From: Scleromitrula shiraiana
Taxonomy: Eukaryota > Ascomycota > Leotiomycetes > Helotiales > Sclerotiniaceae
Direction of reading: 5' to 3'
DNA: 64,000 nucleotides
NCBI GenBank assembly: GCA_028455995.1
Contig: JABELC010000001.1
Span: 1,600,501-1,664,500 of the forward strand
A program made the position numbers and the translations under genes. The notes beneath the pieces were generated by a model. That model saw only the letters and a list, made by a program, of their open reading frames with translations, was not told the DNA's origin and did no database searches. Positions 36,648 through 51,162 of the stretch are shown here, in pieces. Every line of letters begins with the position of its first letter. The stretch's first letter is position 1.

Positions 36648-39600
36648 GATGTGAAGTTGGTGAAGGTGGGCGGGGGTAGTGATTGGATGGAGAGGAGAAA
36701 ATGGCAAGCATAGATCTCTTGATGTGAGTGGGGAGTAGACGAAGAGATGAACGAGGTTTAGACATTTTGTCATATTAAAAGTTATGTGCCCTCCAGTAAA
36801 CAAAAACTCTTATTCTTGAATAATTCCATTCGTTCTCCTGCAATAATCTAGTCACTGAGAACTGAAACATCGATCAAGCTACCAATTCTGCATACATATG
36901 GACACTGCAACAACTTGAACTCGGTTGGAAGAGTATCCACTGGCCATACGATATGTCGTATGTACCATAAGAAAAGAACAATTAGATAGATGAGTAGATA
37001 GTACCATGTAAAGAACTACATATAAACAACCAAAAAATACACGCTGACCACCAAATCAAAACAAAACAAACCCAAATCCAAACAACTAACCCCCCCCCCC
37101 CCATTCCATCCAATTCCACTCCACTCTATCTCAAATAAGTATAAATCAATCAAGCCGAGAGAGTTCCCCACCATATCCATATCAATCCCTTCCAATATCC
37201 ACACAACACATCCAAACGCATCAGGAAATCATAACATACAGATCCCAATTTGCAACCCAAATGCAGAGTAACATATCCGCAACATAAACAATGAAGTGCA
37301 AGAGATGAAACAGAACGAAATATATAACGATTCAATCTTTATATCTTGCCAGTTGCGCTCACTGCTGGACAGAACATGTGTATTATCACTGGTGCGAGAA
37401 GTTTAGTTGGCATATCGTATATCGTATGTTTAAGAATAGATACTATCTATACACACAGACATCAAAACTCGACTTCGAATCTTAAATCCATACGTATATA
37501 TGTATGTATGTATGTATAGGAGGATTCCTCAGACACGACTGCACTTGTATACAAATAGTATCTCTATCTTGTACGTAGAACATAGGTATACAACATATAG
37601 ACCAACATTCTAACCGAGTAAACCGATCTCCAGTAATCATAGCATACTATGATTACTGGCTGTACAGAAATGACTAGTCAACAAAAATGATATTCATTTA
37701 TTCGGCGATTCGTGATAGAGATGAATGTTAAAGTACCAAGGACCCTCACACGAGGTCGGTGAAAACGGTGAAGATGATCTACCCTCGAGCTATCGTGACT
37801 GCATGGAAAACCGAAACGTAAGGGGGCTTGTATATTTATTTGTATACTATGATTGCCTACCGTTGGTTTAATACACGCATATACATACATACATACATAT
37901 ATAGACATAGATAGATGGAAGGATTAAGTAGTATTCCGGTTCCAGGCTTGCTTAGATAGAGGATGCTTATATACTGTGACGAAGGGAGGATATCTAGGTA
38001 TGTTAGATCAGGGGCTGTATGATATGCGAGTGGGTGGTGTGGTGTGCGGAGATGAGACGGGAACATCTGTGTTCGTATGTTCGAGGTATGGAGCGAGAGG
38101 TAAGATACTGTACATTGGGGTTGGAATTAGGGATTCGAGGTTCATGGTGGGATAACCATATACTCACTCATGCATTATCTGATTATGTGAACTATCCATC
38201 TAACATACCGGTAATTGAAACTTGCAATAACTATACTAGTATAAAAAGCTACAATCCAGATTCATCTTCATCTTCTTGAATCATCTTCATTTATCACCTA
38301 CCTCCCTACCTACCTCCGGTTCTATACCCCTCTACAAAAAATGAATAAAATAAAAACTCATCCCACGCACATCTTGGCATCACACCACACCACACCGCAC
38401 CATACATCATAACCCCCCTCTAAACAAAGTACAATAACCTCGACGTAACATCCCGAGATCCCCATACGAGGCGGGGAATAAATAATCATTTTGTGGATTT
38501 TTATTCTATTCGCTTATGTATTATGTATATACAATATACGATGTATATAAGTATGGACGGATGTACAAGCGGGTAGATAGATAGATAGATATAGGGATTT
38601 GGGTGTTTGATGGATGAATGAATGAATGAATGAATGGATGAATGAATGGTATCGATCGATCGCTTAATCGATTTGGATAAGAGTTTGAATTGTACCATAT
38701 ATATATAGACTACCACTGAGTAGGCACCTTGAATGAGAGGATAGAAAACCAGATTGCCCAGCAACCCACCTATCTAGTCCATCCATCAAAAACACACATA
38801 TACAAAGCAACCGAACGAATAAAACAAGAACCCACCCTTCCCACCATTCCCACGCATTCCCAGGCATTCGTGTAACCGCACCCAATTCCATATTCATATG
38901 CGTCAACCAACCGTGAATAAATTCCCCGACTTACCATCCCGAGATGCCGGTCTACCGACTGACTGCTAGTGGTCCGATTGATCGGGTATATGTGTTTTGG
39001 CGTGATGCTGTTGTGCGTAGGATTGGGTTGGTTGGTATCGGATATGGATATATGTGCATGGTATGGTATAGCATAGTATGGGTTGGTTGATGGGTTATGA
39101 GGGTTGGGTTTGGCGATACTTGATTGATTGATTGATATCGGCCATAATGTAATGGTTATGTATGGTGGATTGAATCAGATAGATGAATGGATAGATGGAT
39201 GGATGGATGGATAAATGGAGACATCAATACATTCTAATGAGGAAACAATATCTCGTTATGATGTATCAAACAGATAGGGTTCTTTCGATCCCAACTTAAG
39301 GTATTGATTGTACTGTACGGAGGTATATATATAATCATACGATAACCAATCACCAATCTACATCTACATACCCACCTGTACATATTTACATATATACTAC
39401 ATATGCAAAAGATACATTACATACATTACATACATACATACATATCTAGGAATTCGAAATTCGAAATATTATCGATATATGTATGCATCCAACGTAGATA
39501 ATACAGTACAGTACATTACGTATCAACCAACCAAACATCCACGTACGAATATAAATAAGTATACAGACCACACACACACACACACAACCCTATCCATCCA

Positions 39601-39719
39601 TCCATCCATCCGATCAAAACAACATAATAACACAGTATACAGCGCAGCGCACAAGACTTCAATGCATCATCTACCTAGATACACATATACTCGATTAATT
39701 CATTCAGCTGGCAAGGCTA

Positions 39720-39990
39720 CCTTACACTTACACTTAGACTTACACTTACACTTACACTTACACTTAGAACCTACCACCTACCTACCTACCTACCTACCTA
39801 TCTACAAGCATAAATACATAACAAACCAACGAACGAAACACCAGCGCTCATATCCCCCCGTTTCAATATCGATTCATGGAGTTCGGCTCGTGTGCATAGC
39901 ATGGTATGGCATGGCGGATGTGTATGTTTTTGAGACTTGGGATTTCGGAACCAGATGTATGGATGGATGGATGGATGGATGGATGGATGG
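39720..39990. repeat. ACTTAC hexamer array and GGAT tetramer array
   Basis: Seven to eight ACTTAC units with one G interruption (39720-39767), then a TACC run (39778-39800), then eight GGAT units (39957-39990). Confidence 0.8.
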
Positions 39991-42762
39991 TGCAGGAGAT
40001 AAGCTTGCATTTGCTTTCCTCCGTATACAGGGTTTTCATATCTTGGGGGTGGATTTGCTGGGTAGAGTAGGTAGATAGGTAGATAGATAGATAGGGTAGG
40101 GTAGAGTAGGGATTTCGGAAGAGTGGTTATGGATAATTTAAGAGGGTATTGTTTGATGAATGACTGAATGACTGACTGAATGTATTTTTGTAGCTTTTAT
40201 GATTCCATTTATCTATCAATCAATCAATCAATCAATCATCTATCATCTTGTAGTAGATGAATTATTTAAGACCAGCTACCTACCTGTCTATGGACATACA
40301 AGTTAATCGATATATAGAACTAGTTCCGACTGCTAGATTGAGACGGTGTATAGAATTATTCGTCTTCGCACATCCTGAGTACATCGTGAGTACATCTTTA
40401 ATCTCAATTGACATCTAGACACGCAAGAAAGAGGATAAATCCAGATTTGGAACCTTATGAGTCGACAGAGTAAAACCAAACTGCTTCCTGACTGCGATTA
40501 AGTTTACGTACGTACGTACGAACGAACTGTGATGAGATTGATGATTTGCAGGAGAGGGAATGTAAATAGTAGAGAGATATATATATATATATCGGAATCA
40601 GAACGCATTCGTAGCATTGATTAATCAGCGTTGAGCAAAGCGGTAAACGCGATGGATGGGCTAGGGGTGAGGAGAATGTCTAGACCATGGTAGAAGAGGT
40701 GGGATGGAATCGATATGTTGATATGGTGCAGTGTTAGATAGGGATTATCACTACTCGATACCTAAATAGATAATGTAGGCCTGTTGATGAAAGGGGTTGG
40801 ATATTTAGGGTTTGGTGCAACAAATGTTACTTGAGATATTGGGTAGTTAACGACATCCATCAATCGATGAATGAATGAAATACCTCAATGCTAATTTACA
40901 TGTAGAAATAGTTCTGATCTCATTGATGATGTTCATGCAAGTCAAAGCACTAGTAACCACTACATAGTTCGTTATCACATTCGACACGAATAGTTAGTTC
41001 ATCAAATATGGGAAAGCATGAATAATTCCATAGTTGATGAACTAAATGCACCACCATTTGTAAGTAGGTTTGAACCAAGAATGAAGATCTCCCGCACCCA
41101 AGTTCTCGGCATGAAAATCACGAGAAAATCTCTCATAGGGTTAGCTACAAGATGAAAGCACAGAACAAAAGATTTCGGCTGGATCGAATATCTTCCAGAG
41201 TCTACAAAGTAAGAATGACCAAGTACTATGAGAAGGATAAAATGAAGACATATACCCATCCTTCAAAATTGATATGATTTCATCTGAGTAAGATATGTAA
41301 GGAAATCACAATTACTAAGTTGTGACAATACCTACGGTAGATAACACACATAGTAAGTACGAGGTGTGGTGTGCTGCAGCTCCCTTATCTTCTCATACGT
41401 AAGTACCGCGTCAAGATGTAAGATAGTGGAAGATTTAACTTTCAAACCGCCGGTATTACGACAACTTTATTTCTCTTCATTCTGTTTATTGTTTTGAATT
41501 ATAGTATTGGATAAAATAGAAAGAAAATAAACTATTATTTTCCTGCTTGAGATATTATACTAATACTGATATTCTTTCCTGCGTAAGAAAAAAAATAACT
41601 AGTTACCTAGTATGTAAAATCATTGTAGCAGTTGAAGATCTCGTATATGCGATGGAAATTTTACCAACAATATACTCGAGTAAAGGTTTTTGAAACACTC
41701 GTCGATTTACTAATTATTAACAGGGCCTCATATCAGACATATCTATACTTCAGGTAGACATGGATTGTGGCTCGTCCTCGGGGTTATTCACGTAGGTAAA
41801 ACTCGTCGTCGTCTTTTAACCCCTTGACTATCACCAATTCAGGCAATTCCAATCAATGTATTAGGCAAGCCTAGGAACTTAGAAGTATTAGAAGTAAAGA
41901 AAAAACTTTTCTCACTCCACCAACAACCAGTAAGAATTCGAATTGGCGATTTTTTTTCAAATGTAAACCCCACATTCATCCCGTGCTTAGATGGGGTTAT
42001 GAGTGGCTGAAGGAGTTGGGGAGGGGAGGGGAGGGGAGGGGGATACATGGTTCGAGATCTCGGATTGAAACTTTGCTTGCTTAGTAGTAGTCCACGGGAA
42101 CTAGAACTATAGTAGTGAGAGTAAAGTACAGTACCGGTAGTCTCTGCGAAAACTTCCAAAAGTTATCATTGGAGATTCCTTCTTGAGGTTTAGGATGTAT
42201 GTATGAGAGGATGATAAGCGGGACTTTCGGCGTATTCCTACTAGTTCTATAGCTATAGCGGGTTCTACTTCTTGCGGTAAGTGTCAAGGTTATGGACATC
42301 CGGTGTGAGAAACGGCATATTATTGACGTTGTTAATCATTTTTTTTTTTTTTTTTCGGAATTGGAATAGGAATAGTGATTCCGATGAATTGATGATTATG
42401 GTATGATATCGTATCTATGGATGTTGGATCATGGATGGAATGAGGAGATGGCAACAAAATAGAATAGAATAAAACAGGACAGAATAGAACAGTGTAAAAT
42501 AGACTTCTATAAAGTTATAGTGAGAAGAAGATAGAAAAATACAACCTTAAAACTTTGAAAGTTATTACTGTAGATAATTCGGTTTCTATAACGTGGGGCA
42601 ATGGTCTAGAAGAATTCTAAAAGTTGATCTGCCCAGGTATATGACGCTAGAAGGGCTCTTTGATGTATGTTTGCTGGGATAAATTGTAGGGCTTGTACGA
42701 GTACGTTATACAAAAATGAAAATAATACTAATGTACGGTGAGGAATTAGTTTATGCATATTA

Positions 42763-42857
42763 TATACATATATTATATATATTATATATATTATATATAT
42801 TATATATATTATATATATTATATATATTATATATATTATATATATTATATATATTAC
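42763..42857. repeat. 9-bp AT-only tandem repeat (TTATATATA)
   Basis: About ten copies of the 9-mer TTATATATA, nearly perfect in the middle and drifting at both ends. The array is almost self-complementary and could form a long AT hairpin. It encodes Ile/Tyr repeats on the minus strand only because the unit is a multiple of three. Confidence 0.88.
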
Positions 42858-44715
42858 ATATATTACATACATAGAATTGAAATCGATAATGTTAATGCAA
42901 AATTGTACGGAATTCTAGATTTCATACCCTAGCACTCACTCATTATGTATGTAGATAGATATGTTTTCAATACCATTATACCATTAGATGATAATGTATG
43001 AATGCGTCTAATACATATGAAGATATAATAGAAATAATTCGAAAGCAATCAGAGATCAATCAATCAATATCTAATCAATGTCTTAAATTTGAGATTTGCA
43101 ACTTTTTTTTTAAGATTAATTCGAATTCCTCTTTATTCTCGTAGATCAAAATAGAATAATAAGGATGGCGAGATTTTGATCGAAGATTCCTCTATAAAGG
43201 GATTAATTAGATTAATTAGATTAATTTGAAAGCATCTAAACTTACATAGTCTACATAGTCTACACCTATATAGTAATTACTATGTATATAATTATTGAAA
43301 GCAATGAAAACTCTCTTGTATAAAAGATAGTAAAAGATGTCGCCGATGCACTCCGACAGTGAAGGATAATTCCGTCCCTCAGATTCTTAGATAATATCAA
43401 CTACTACCTCCTATGTAAATAGTAGATAGAATATCTAAATTTCAATTCCTCTTTTAATCTCTAGAGAGAACTATTATTACCTTTTTAAAATTGTTTCTAA
43501 CCCCATCTCTTCTCTTGAATTAAATTGAACGAATTTGGATTCCTGAAGAAGCCATCGAAGGGCGACATATATAAAAAAGTCATAAAAACCAACCATCCAT
43601 TTTCCATTTTCATGCCGGATACATTTCTACATTTCTCATTCACCATCTCCATTACCCCAATGCTTGGCTTGTCTTGTCTTGCCTTGATGAATTAAGATGT
43701 TCATTTTGTTGTAAACCAATTAAAAATCATTTCATATATTCAATTGGAGAATTTTGAATGTCAAATCTTTGGATGTATGATAATCCACTCGCCGCCCCTC
43801 GAACGCGCTCAAACCCTATATAGATATTAAGATACCCACAAACATATAACAGTAAATAATTTTTCAAATTCCATCAATTCTACAACTTTTTCTCCATCAT
43901 TGTTATCATCATTATTCCCATCATTGGATTTGCATTTCGAAGGCCATTCTCCATTTTATACATTTAAAAGTAAACTAAGGTTCAAAGCCTACGGTCTATA
44001 ACCTACCAAGCTCCCAAGCTCCCGATTTCTTGACCTTCTACCAGTAATGCACTTGGACTGTACGTACATACCCTAAACTTCTTCTAGAGTATGGTGTAAA
44101 ACCAAAGCAAGCATCTAAATAATTATTATTCTAGCTGGAGCATCAAAGAGTATCTACGTACGGGAAGTACGTATTATCTACACAGTCCATCTGAGCAGAG
44201 AACATAGACTAGCAGAAAAAAAAGTTCACTAATAAGTTATAACTTTTTGTATTGCCTATCTATGTCTTCTTACTTCGTACAGTACTAGAACTGGAAATTT
44301 ATATGAAGGGGAAAGAAAAGAAAAAAAAATAAAAAAGTAGGATTTTTTTATTAGTTCTATTATATCAAGTTACTCGAGTATTATATCTATCATTATATCT
44401 ATTATATTATTATATTATTATATCTATTATATTATTCAAGGGGTCGAGAACTTTTTAAAACTTTTCAAAACTTTCTCCTCTTCTCCCAGCTACCTAAGGA
44501 AAAAAAAAAAGACGAGGCCTTGAAATACTAAGACTCCGATCTTCTTAATTTAATTATCTTTCTCTTTCTTTTTACACTTATAAACTCAAACTTTTATTTA
44601 CATTCACACTCAAACTCATCATATTATTATTCACTTATATTCATATTCATTCTCATTTTTATTTTTATTAGTGACTATCCACGAGTTATTACTATCCACG
44701 GGGTTACTATCTACG

Positions 44716-44776
44716 GGTTAATCTCTACTCTCTACTCTCTACTCTCTACTCTCTACTCTCTACTCTCTACTCTCTC
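44716..44776. repeat. 7-bp CTCTCTA pyrimidine repeat
   Basis: About eight perfect copies of CTCTCTA, all pyrimidine but one base, about 0.9 kb upstream of the REG1-like start codon. The strand asymmetry could favour triplex or promoter function; that is speculation. Confidence 0.85.
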
Positions 44777-45350
44777 AATAATAATAATATAACTCTACTA
44801 GTACTCTTCCTCCTATAACTCATATAATAATTCATACTTCATCACCCAACTTTTACACTTTTTTTACACTTTCACACATACACACATATACACACACATA
44901 CACACACACACACAAATATCATATTCCCTCCCTCTACTTTATTATACTCTCGCTCATATCCATACTTCTACACCAAAACTACTTGTACTACTTATTAGTA
45001 CATAGTACATACCAAATTCATACGCACCATCATCTCACACATAATCAATCCTCGTCCTTTGTCTATCTCCAGATTGATAAAACTAATAACCTTTATCGAA
45101 ACAATCCTCTTATCAAATCCTCAAATCCTCCTACCTTATCACAATAATAAATTGAAGAAACTCCCCTCCTACTTTGTCAATTCAATTCAACTCAATTCAA
45201 TTCGACTCATTCATTTTTTATTTTCAATATAATATCAGAATAAATTTCTTTCTTTAGACTGAGAATTTGGTCATATTCAATTGCTCCTTTTCTCTACCTA
45301 TCCTCTTCCTACTGTACCTCAATCCTACTTTCCTATAAATTTACCAACAA

Positions 45351-45388
45351 CTCCCACTCCCACTCCCACTCCCACTCCCACTCCTCCC
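45351..45388. repeat. (CCCACT)n hexamer repeat
   Basis: Six copies of CCCACT about 290 bp upstream of the REG1-like start codon, probably in its leader or proximal promoter. Confidence 0.8.
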
Positions 45389-45671
45389 TCCCACTTTGAG
45401 TACCAACCATTCGATTCGATAAGATACAGTCACCAATCCAAAATTCCCACCTTGACTTCGACTTTTTAGATGTTTTCATGTTTTACATGGCAGAGATACT
45501 GAGATCGAAGAGGGAGTAAGGAATTTTTAATATCAAAGAACGATACGAAACATAAATCAAGAAAATAGGTCAATTTTCATAAACCTTGGGTCGTCCTGAC
45601 CTTGAAAAAACCACACGAAGACTTCGCCACCAATTTGTCCAGGCTTTCGACCAGAAAGTCGTTTCGCAAAG

Positions 45672-47464
45672 ATGGCTGTTGTCCTCAATTCGGAAGAGAA
45701 TAGTTATTTTTCGTCAAGTCCTATGCGCAGGTCTCATTCGCAATCGTCATTTGTTACACAGAAGTCGTCGTACTCGAGTTCCCTACATCGATCGAAAACC
45801 GCGAAATTCAATCCTATTGCCTCCCCCAGCAATTCTACCAGCTCTTCAGCACCGTCATCTCCACGAGTATTACACGCAGAGTCTATAGTTCCTTCATATT
45901 CATCAACTCCAGCTAGTAGTTTATCGCTTGATGTGAATTGCGACATTGATAGTAACGATGATCAAATCACCTTTCCTACATATGACGAAGTAGCATACTA
46001 CGATCAAATAGAAGATCTAGAACCTCCTACAAGCCCCCACACCGGTGACTCGTACACTGTCTCACCGACTTCGAATAGTACCTCGACCGAGATATCTAGA
46101 CCGGATTCACCAGAAATACAAGAACACGCAGAAGATGATACAGCAATAAGAGCACAACCTTCGAGACATGTAGACTACTTGTCACATAATTGGAGAGAAG
46201 AAGATATATGGTCATCATGGAAACTTATCGTATCGAAGAGGAGTTCATATAGCAATTCCGCACGATTAGAAAATGCTTCGTGGAGAACATGGATGAAGGC
46301 AAAGAATAAGCTAAAGACGGTTTCACCCGATACATTAAATTGGTATGTTTTATGATGGGAAAGTGCAGGGAAAAGTGCTAATTAATATCCTATAGGTTGA
46401 AGGATTGTGATGTGACATGGCTATATGGCCCACTACAAACTGGACCAAACACATTTACGAGTACTCCAGTTGCCTCACACGTCGGTAGCAGTTGGATATC
46501 CAAGTCAAATTCATTCCTACATAAGAAGCCAATTCTGAAAAAACGAAGTATGTCTGAGATAATGCTTCAAAGATCCCTGTCGTCGTCGTCATTACTCAAG
46601 CAGGCGGCGGCAGCTGTTCAAGCACAGCAATCAGATAATCAGCGTCCTGGATTAGCAAGGGCTGTATCAGATTATGTTCCTTACCAATTCGCACCAGCCA
46701 TCAGTCGGCAACAAACTAACTCTAGTGTGCTATCATCTATGAGTTCGTCAAGTTTAGCATCTCCTAGTATCGAGAGAAAGCATATCAGCTTCAATGAACA
46801 AGTCTCACAATGCATAGCTTTGGATGTTAAGGGTGATGATGACGAGCCAGAGTATCCTATTCCAAATTATGATGATGATAGCGATTCTGATGATGGGGCT
46901 ATAATGATGAAGAGAAGCAATTCAAAGAGTAGATTACCACCGCTTCGACCCAAAAAACTTACTACTCCTCGCGCGAGTTTTAATACGGAAAGCAAAACCA
47001 TTGCAATGTTACCATCAACCACTCTCAAATATCGGGAAGATACCCCTGAACCACATGAATCAGCAATGAAGCACAGCCATGAATTTTATGGTTCAACGAA
47101 ATTATCGCCATCGTCATCTCAGGAAACTTTAAGACCATCGAAACCATCAACCAGGATGCTTCTAGGAGATGACGATGATGACGATGACATCGATTGGCAA
47201 CCACACAATTCATTCATGAACAGAAGAGACAGCATTTCCGTATCACAGGATCGATTTCAGAAATTGAGCAATTCGAACGAACCCAGCACGAGCGTAAATG
47301 GGGAACCATCTGGAATGAGGAGAACATCATCAGGAATGTTCATGCCATATGAGGAAGATGAAGATGATATTGTATCCGAAGGTCTTTTTGGAAGAGTTGT
47401 CGATACTGTAAATACGGCAAAGGATATCGCACATGTTATCTGGAATGTCGGCTGGAGGAGATAA
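45672..47464 (+). CDS. REG1/HEX2-like regulatory subunit of protein phosphatase 1 (DUF1752 domain)
   Basis: Likely targets the PP1 catalytic subunit to kinases of glucose repression (Snf1 axis in yeast). There are two exons, 45672-46342 and 46396-47464 (53-nt intron, GTATGT donor), giving 579 residues. The conserved fungal domain spans about residues 165-240: DYLSHNWREEDIWSSWKLIV, then NASWRTWMKAKNKL and NWLKDCDVTWLYGPL. KKRSMSEIMLQRSLSSSSLL follows, which is also typical of this family. The PP1-docking RVxF motif is KHISF at residues 352-356, followed by NEQVSQCIALD. The rest is Ser-rich and disordered with an acidic Asp run near residue 480, and the extreme C-terminus (GRVVDTVNTAKDIAHVIWNVGW) is predicted to be helical. 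Family assignment is firm. The role in carbon repression is transferred from yeast. Confidence 0.9.
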
Positions 47465-48987
47465 TATTTTGATCAAAACAACTTTGATTACTGAAACGTG
47501 GGGTTATGCCTACGATACCACCACTAATGATTGCATATATCGTCGACTTACATACGACGACTTTTGTAGATAATACTACTACTAAGCACATACATATAGT
47601 TTATGCTGCATTTACAGAGGGTTTTGGGAGGGGAACCACAAATTGGCATGTGGTAGGCGTTTCAAGGGATTTGTGCTTTTTATTCTTTCTCTCTCTTTTT
47701 TTTCTTACGGTATGCTTTATGGCTTGGGCTGGGGTTGGGACTGGATCTTATGGATGAATGCCATACCGGTATTACATTTTGGCAATGGGAGCTTACATAT
47801 AAATGGTTCTGACTCTAGTCACGGTTTGGGGGGGTTAATTTGGTACTGGGCTTTGGGCTTTGGCTATTTTGGGAGGGAGGGGGTAGTGGTCGGTTGGTAA
47901 AAGGAAAGGGAATGGGAAAGGAAATGGATACTGAAAGGGGTGATCAGGATCAAAGAAAAATTGGGACCATAGTGTATATGAATTGGGATTCTGGGATCGT
48001 GGTACCACTATTATGTGTGTAAAATGGGCACGAAAATGCGAATAGTCAATCAATCTGATTGTGAATTCGTTTCATACTAATGGATGGAGAGAGTAGATAT
48101 GTAGGGGATGGATTGATTGATTGATTGATCGATCTTCTATCCTACCTACTATCTTACTTTATTCTATGCTATGCAGTATTGAGAGAGACAATCCCCCTCA
48201 TCATATCAGAACACTACTAGTAGATAGATAAGCTAGATAGGATAGTCCAACTAGGCCCCAACAAAAAACGAAAACAATACAAAAATAACCTTACAAATAA
48301 CATCATCGCACATGGCATTCGATTGGATACTATACTATACTATACTATACTATACTATACTTATTTACCATCTCTTTGACGAATGAACGAGTTTAAATTA
48401 ATCAATCAATCAACCAACAAAAACTAACAAACAAACTAACAAACAAACTAACAAACTAACAAAGCAACAAAGCATCCAACCATGTGTTAACCAACCATGT
48501 GTTACACAACACAGCCCAAGAAACTTAATGCAAAAGCCATCTACGTAGAGTAAGCAAGCAAGCAAAGGCCGATGGATGGATGGATGGATGGATGTATGGA
48601 TGTATGTATGTCCTATCCTTACCGCTTTGATAAGTGAGTGAGTGAGTATAATAAAGGAAAATCTAAAAACGCAAAATCATGTTATTGGGGGTATATATTT
48701 ACAATATATACATCATTTACATATACACATATATATACATATACATATATATATACATATAGAGATAGAGAGAAAGAGATAGAGAGAGAGATAGGATGTT
48801 TCGAAAAGATACAACTATTAAAGAGTGGCTTACTGACTATCCCGTTATTTCCCGTTTTTGTTTGTTTGTTTATTGTGTTTGTTTGTTTGTTTTGTGTGTA
48901 TGTATGTGTGTATGTATGTCTTTGTGGTCTTTATCTATCTATCTATCTATCAATCAATCCCATTCCATTCCATTCATTCATTCCAGT

Positions 48988-48989
48988 CC

Positions 48990-49026
<37 letters not shown>
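48988..49026. repeat. (TTA)n trinucleotide repeat
   Basis: Thirteen perfect TTA units, the complement class of the AAT array at 18853. Confidence 0.88.
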
Positions 49027-50066
49027 TGTTAAAATAAAGTTGATTGGAAATCGGAGATCGAATCATTAGTTTGGTATGGCTTATTTATTTATTTTATTCT
49101 TTTTTATTTTATTCTTTCTATTCTTTTTATTTTGGTGAGAGATGGATATATTATTAAGAATCGAGTAATATATTTTATTTTCTATTTGTTTTTATTTTTA
49201 TCTTTGTTATTTATTAAGTCTCTAAATAAATAAATAAATGAATAACCAGGGTCTACGTATTATGTCTTTAATTTTCGTCATCTGTAGAGTAGAATCTGGG
49301 GTATAGTGAGTAATAATTAAAATAATCAATCAATCAATCAATTCAATTCAATTCAATCAACCTCGAAATAAAATGAGTGAGTCAAATGAATGAATAATAA
49401 TAAATGTATATAAATGGATACTAGTAAACGGATAGTCAGGGACAGTTATAGTTTCTTCCCCTTCCCCTTTCCCCCTCCCCCTTTGCTCGATTCGAATTCC
49501 TCTTATATTTATTTATTTATTTATTTAATAATCTAATGAAATGAAATTAATAATTATTCAAATCACCGCAAATAATAAGAATTCCACGCAATAGCTCCAC
49601 ATACCCTACCACTTTATATGCAACATTGTATGCAACTTTATATGCAACATTATATGCAACATTATATGTATGATATATATAATATGATATGTATGTATGT
49701 ATGTCTCACTCGCTACCAACATTCTCTATCCCCAGTAATCCCAAGTAAAAATCCCCAGTAAATCCCACAGCCCCATTTTCCTGGGGTACATATATATATA
49801 CATACATACATACATACATACATACCATTCCACACCGCACATACCACACCGCACCGCAGCATACCACTATACCATACCACTATATACCACACTAATAAAC
49901 CCCAACACCCCACATTCTGGCTTGTGTAACGTGGCCGTGGCGTCGATTAAATTATTACAGCTTAATTGATTAATTAATTAATTAATGAACCGGACGGACG
50001 ATCATCTACTTGCTGTTCTATTCTGTTCTGTTTAATGGTTTTCGAGTAGAGATATGATTTCCCAAC

Positions 50067-50216
50067 AGAAACGGAAACGGAAACGGAAACGGAAACGGAC
50101 ACGGACACGGAAATGGAAATGGAAACGGGAAAATTTGGAAAAATTTGGAAATATTCTAAATCATGCATGATAGATAGAATTGATGTTATATTATATTATA
50201 TTATATTATATTATAT
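50067..50216. repeat. GGAAAC hexamer and TTATA pentamer arrays
   Basis: GGAAAC/GGACAC/GGAAAT hexamers (50067-50127) are followed by a TTATA pentamer run (50185-50216). Confidence 0.82.
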
Positions 50217-51162
50217 TTTTTGAATGGGAATGGGAATGGGAATGTGAATGTGATTGACTTGGGGGGGGATTTAAATGCATTGATTCATATGGCGCGCGGG
50301 TATGGATGAGTGAATGAATGAGTGAATGAGTGAGTGAATATGGATAGATAGATATCTATATAGTGTATACTAGGTGACTATATCAAGTATATTAAAGCGC
50401 GTAATGGAAGGATTTATAATGGGATATTTATTTATTTATTTATTTATTTATTTGATTTACTATTTATACTAAAATTAACATCTAGTAAAATGATAAATGA
50501 AGCCAGCCTATTTATATAACAAAATAAGGTACCAAGGTACCAAGGTACTAGTTTCAAGTTATCATTGTCGATCATGATGAAATCAACTCCGAGTCGTCCC
50601 CCCTCTCCACTGAAGACTAGTAGACTCCACTTTCCACTCTCCACTGAGTTTATATAGTTTTCTTATTTTTATATACTAGTATAATAATTCAATTCGATCG
50701 AATTGTGTTTTTATTTGCTTTTATACTTGCTTTATTATGCTGTATGATATGCTATTGAATATGTGATATATTCTTTCTAACTTCCATAATTATTTAACTT
50801 TACTTTGTGAAAGTATACACAAGAACATAGATACTTGTACTATGTAAATACATATATAATATAGGACGGATGGCAACGCAATGTAGCGCTCTCTCCCATC
50901 TAGAAAACAGAAATGAAAAAGAGAATCCGGGGTTCGTAACGATATGTTCCCAAAAGTTTCTCATTACCATTAATAGTAGCATCTCTTCCTTCGTCAAAAC
51001 ATCATAGTCATAACGAGCCGTTTTGAAATTCCTTTTGTAAACTCCTCGCTCCATTAAACTCTACCATATTGTACCGTTCCCATGCCAAACCCTATCCAAT
51101 CATCCAAAAGCCTGAAGATATTCTGACTTCTTCTTTTACATTTCCTTCACCCCACCCCCAAC

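Larger units (their letters stand above)
36648..45671. other. 9 kb gene desert upstream of the REG1-like gene
   Basis: No exon with protein-like features was found. Simple repeats are frequent: ACTTAC hexamers at 39720-39767, GGAT at 39957-39990, GAAT at 38612-38640, an A-homopolymer complement at 42340-42355, a 9-bp AT array at 42763-42857 and a 7-bp CTCTCTA array at 44716-44776. The final kilobase (44.5-45.6 kb) is pyrimidine-biased on the plus strand, as is common just before the transcription start of fungal genes, and probably holds the promoter and a long leader of the REG1-like gene. Short frames at 41002-41259, 37016-37204 and elsewhere have no support. Confidence 0.6.
47465..51162. 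other. Intergenic region between REG1-like gene and PSO2
   Basis: No gene found in 3.7 kb. The left end carries the 3' region of the REG1-like gene and the right end that of PSO2 (the two genes converge). Repeats include TATAC (48328-48360), AACAAACT units (48420-48465), GGAT (48573-48600), AT/ATAC and GAGA runs (48720-48795), (TTA)n (48988-49026), ATAC (49797-49825), GGAAAC (50067-50110), TTATA (50185-50216) and TTTA (50430-50455). Confidence 0.6.

Noticed and set aside
41002..41259. 85-codon minus-strand hydrophobic frame
   Set aside because: No signal of a family, no splice-consistent neighbours and no repeat support; most likely chance.
42606..42872. 88-codon minus-strand frame with Ile/Tyr repeats
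   Set aside because: Produced by the 9-bp AT minisatellite.
47506..47900. Overlapping frames downstream of the REG1-like gene
   Set aside because: Gly/Trp/Leu-rich readings of G/T-rich sequence in the 3' region with no domain.
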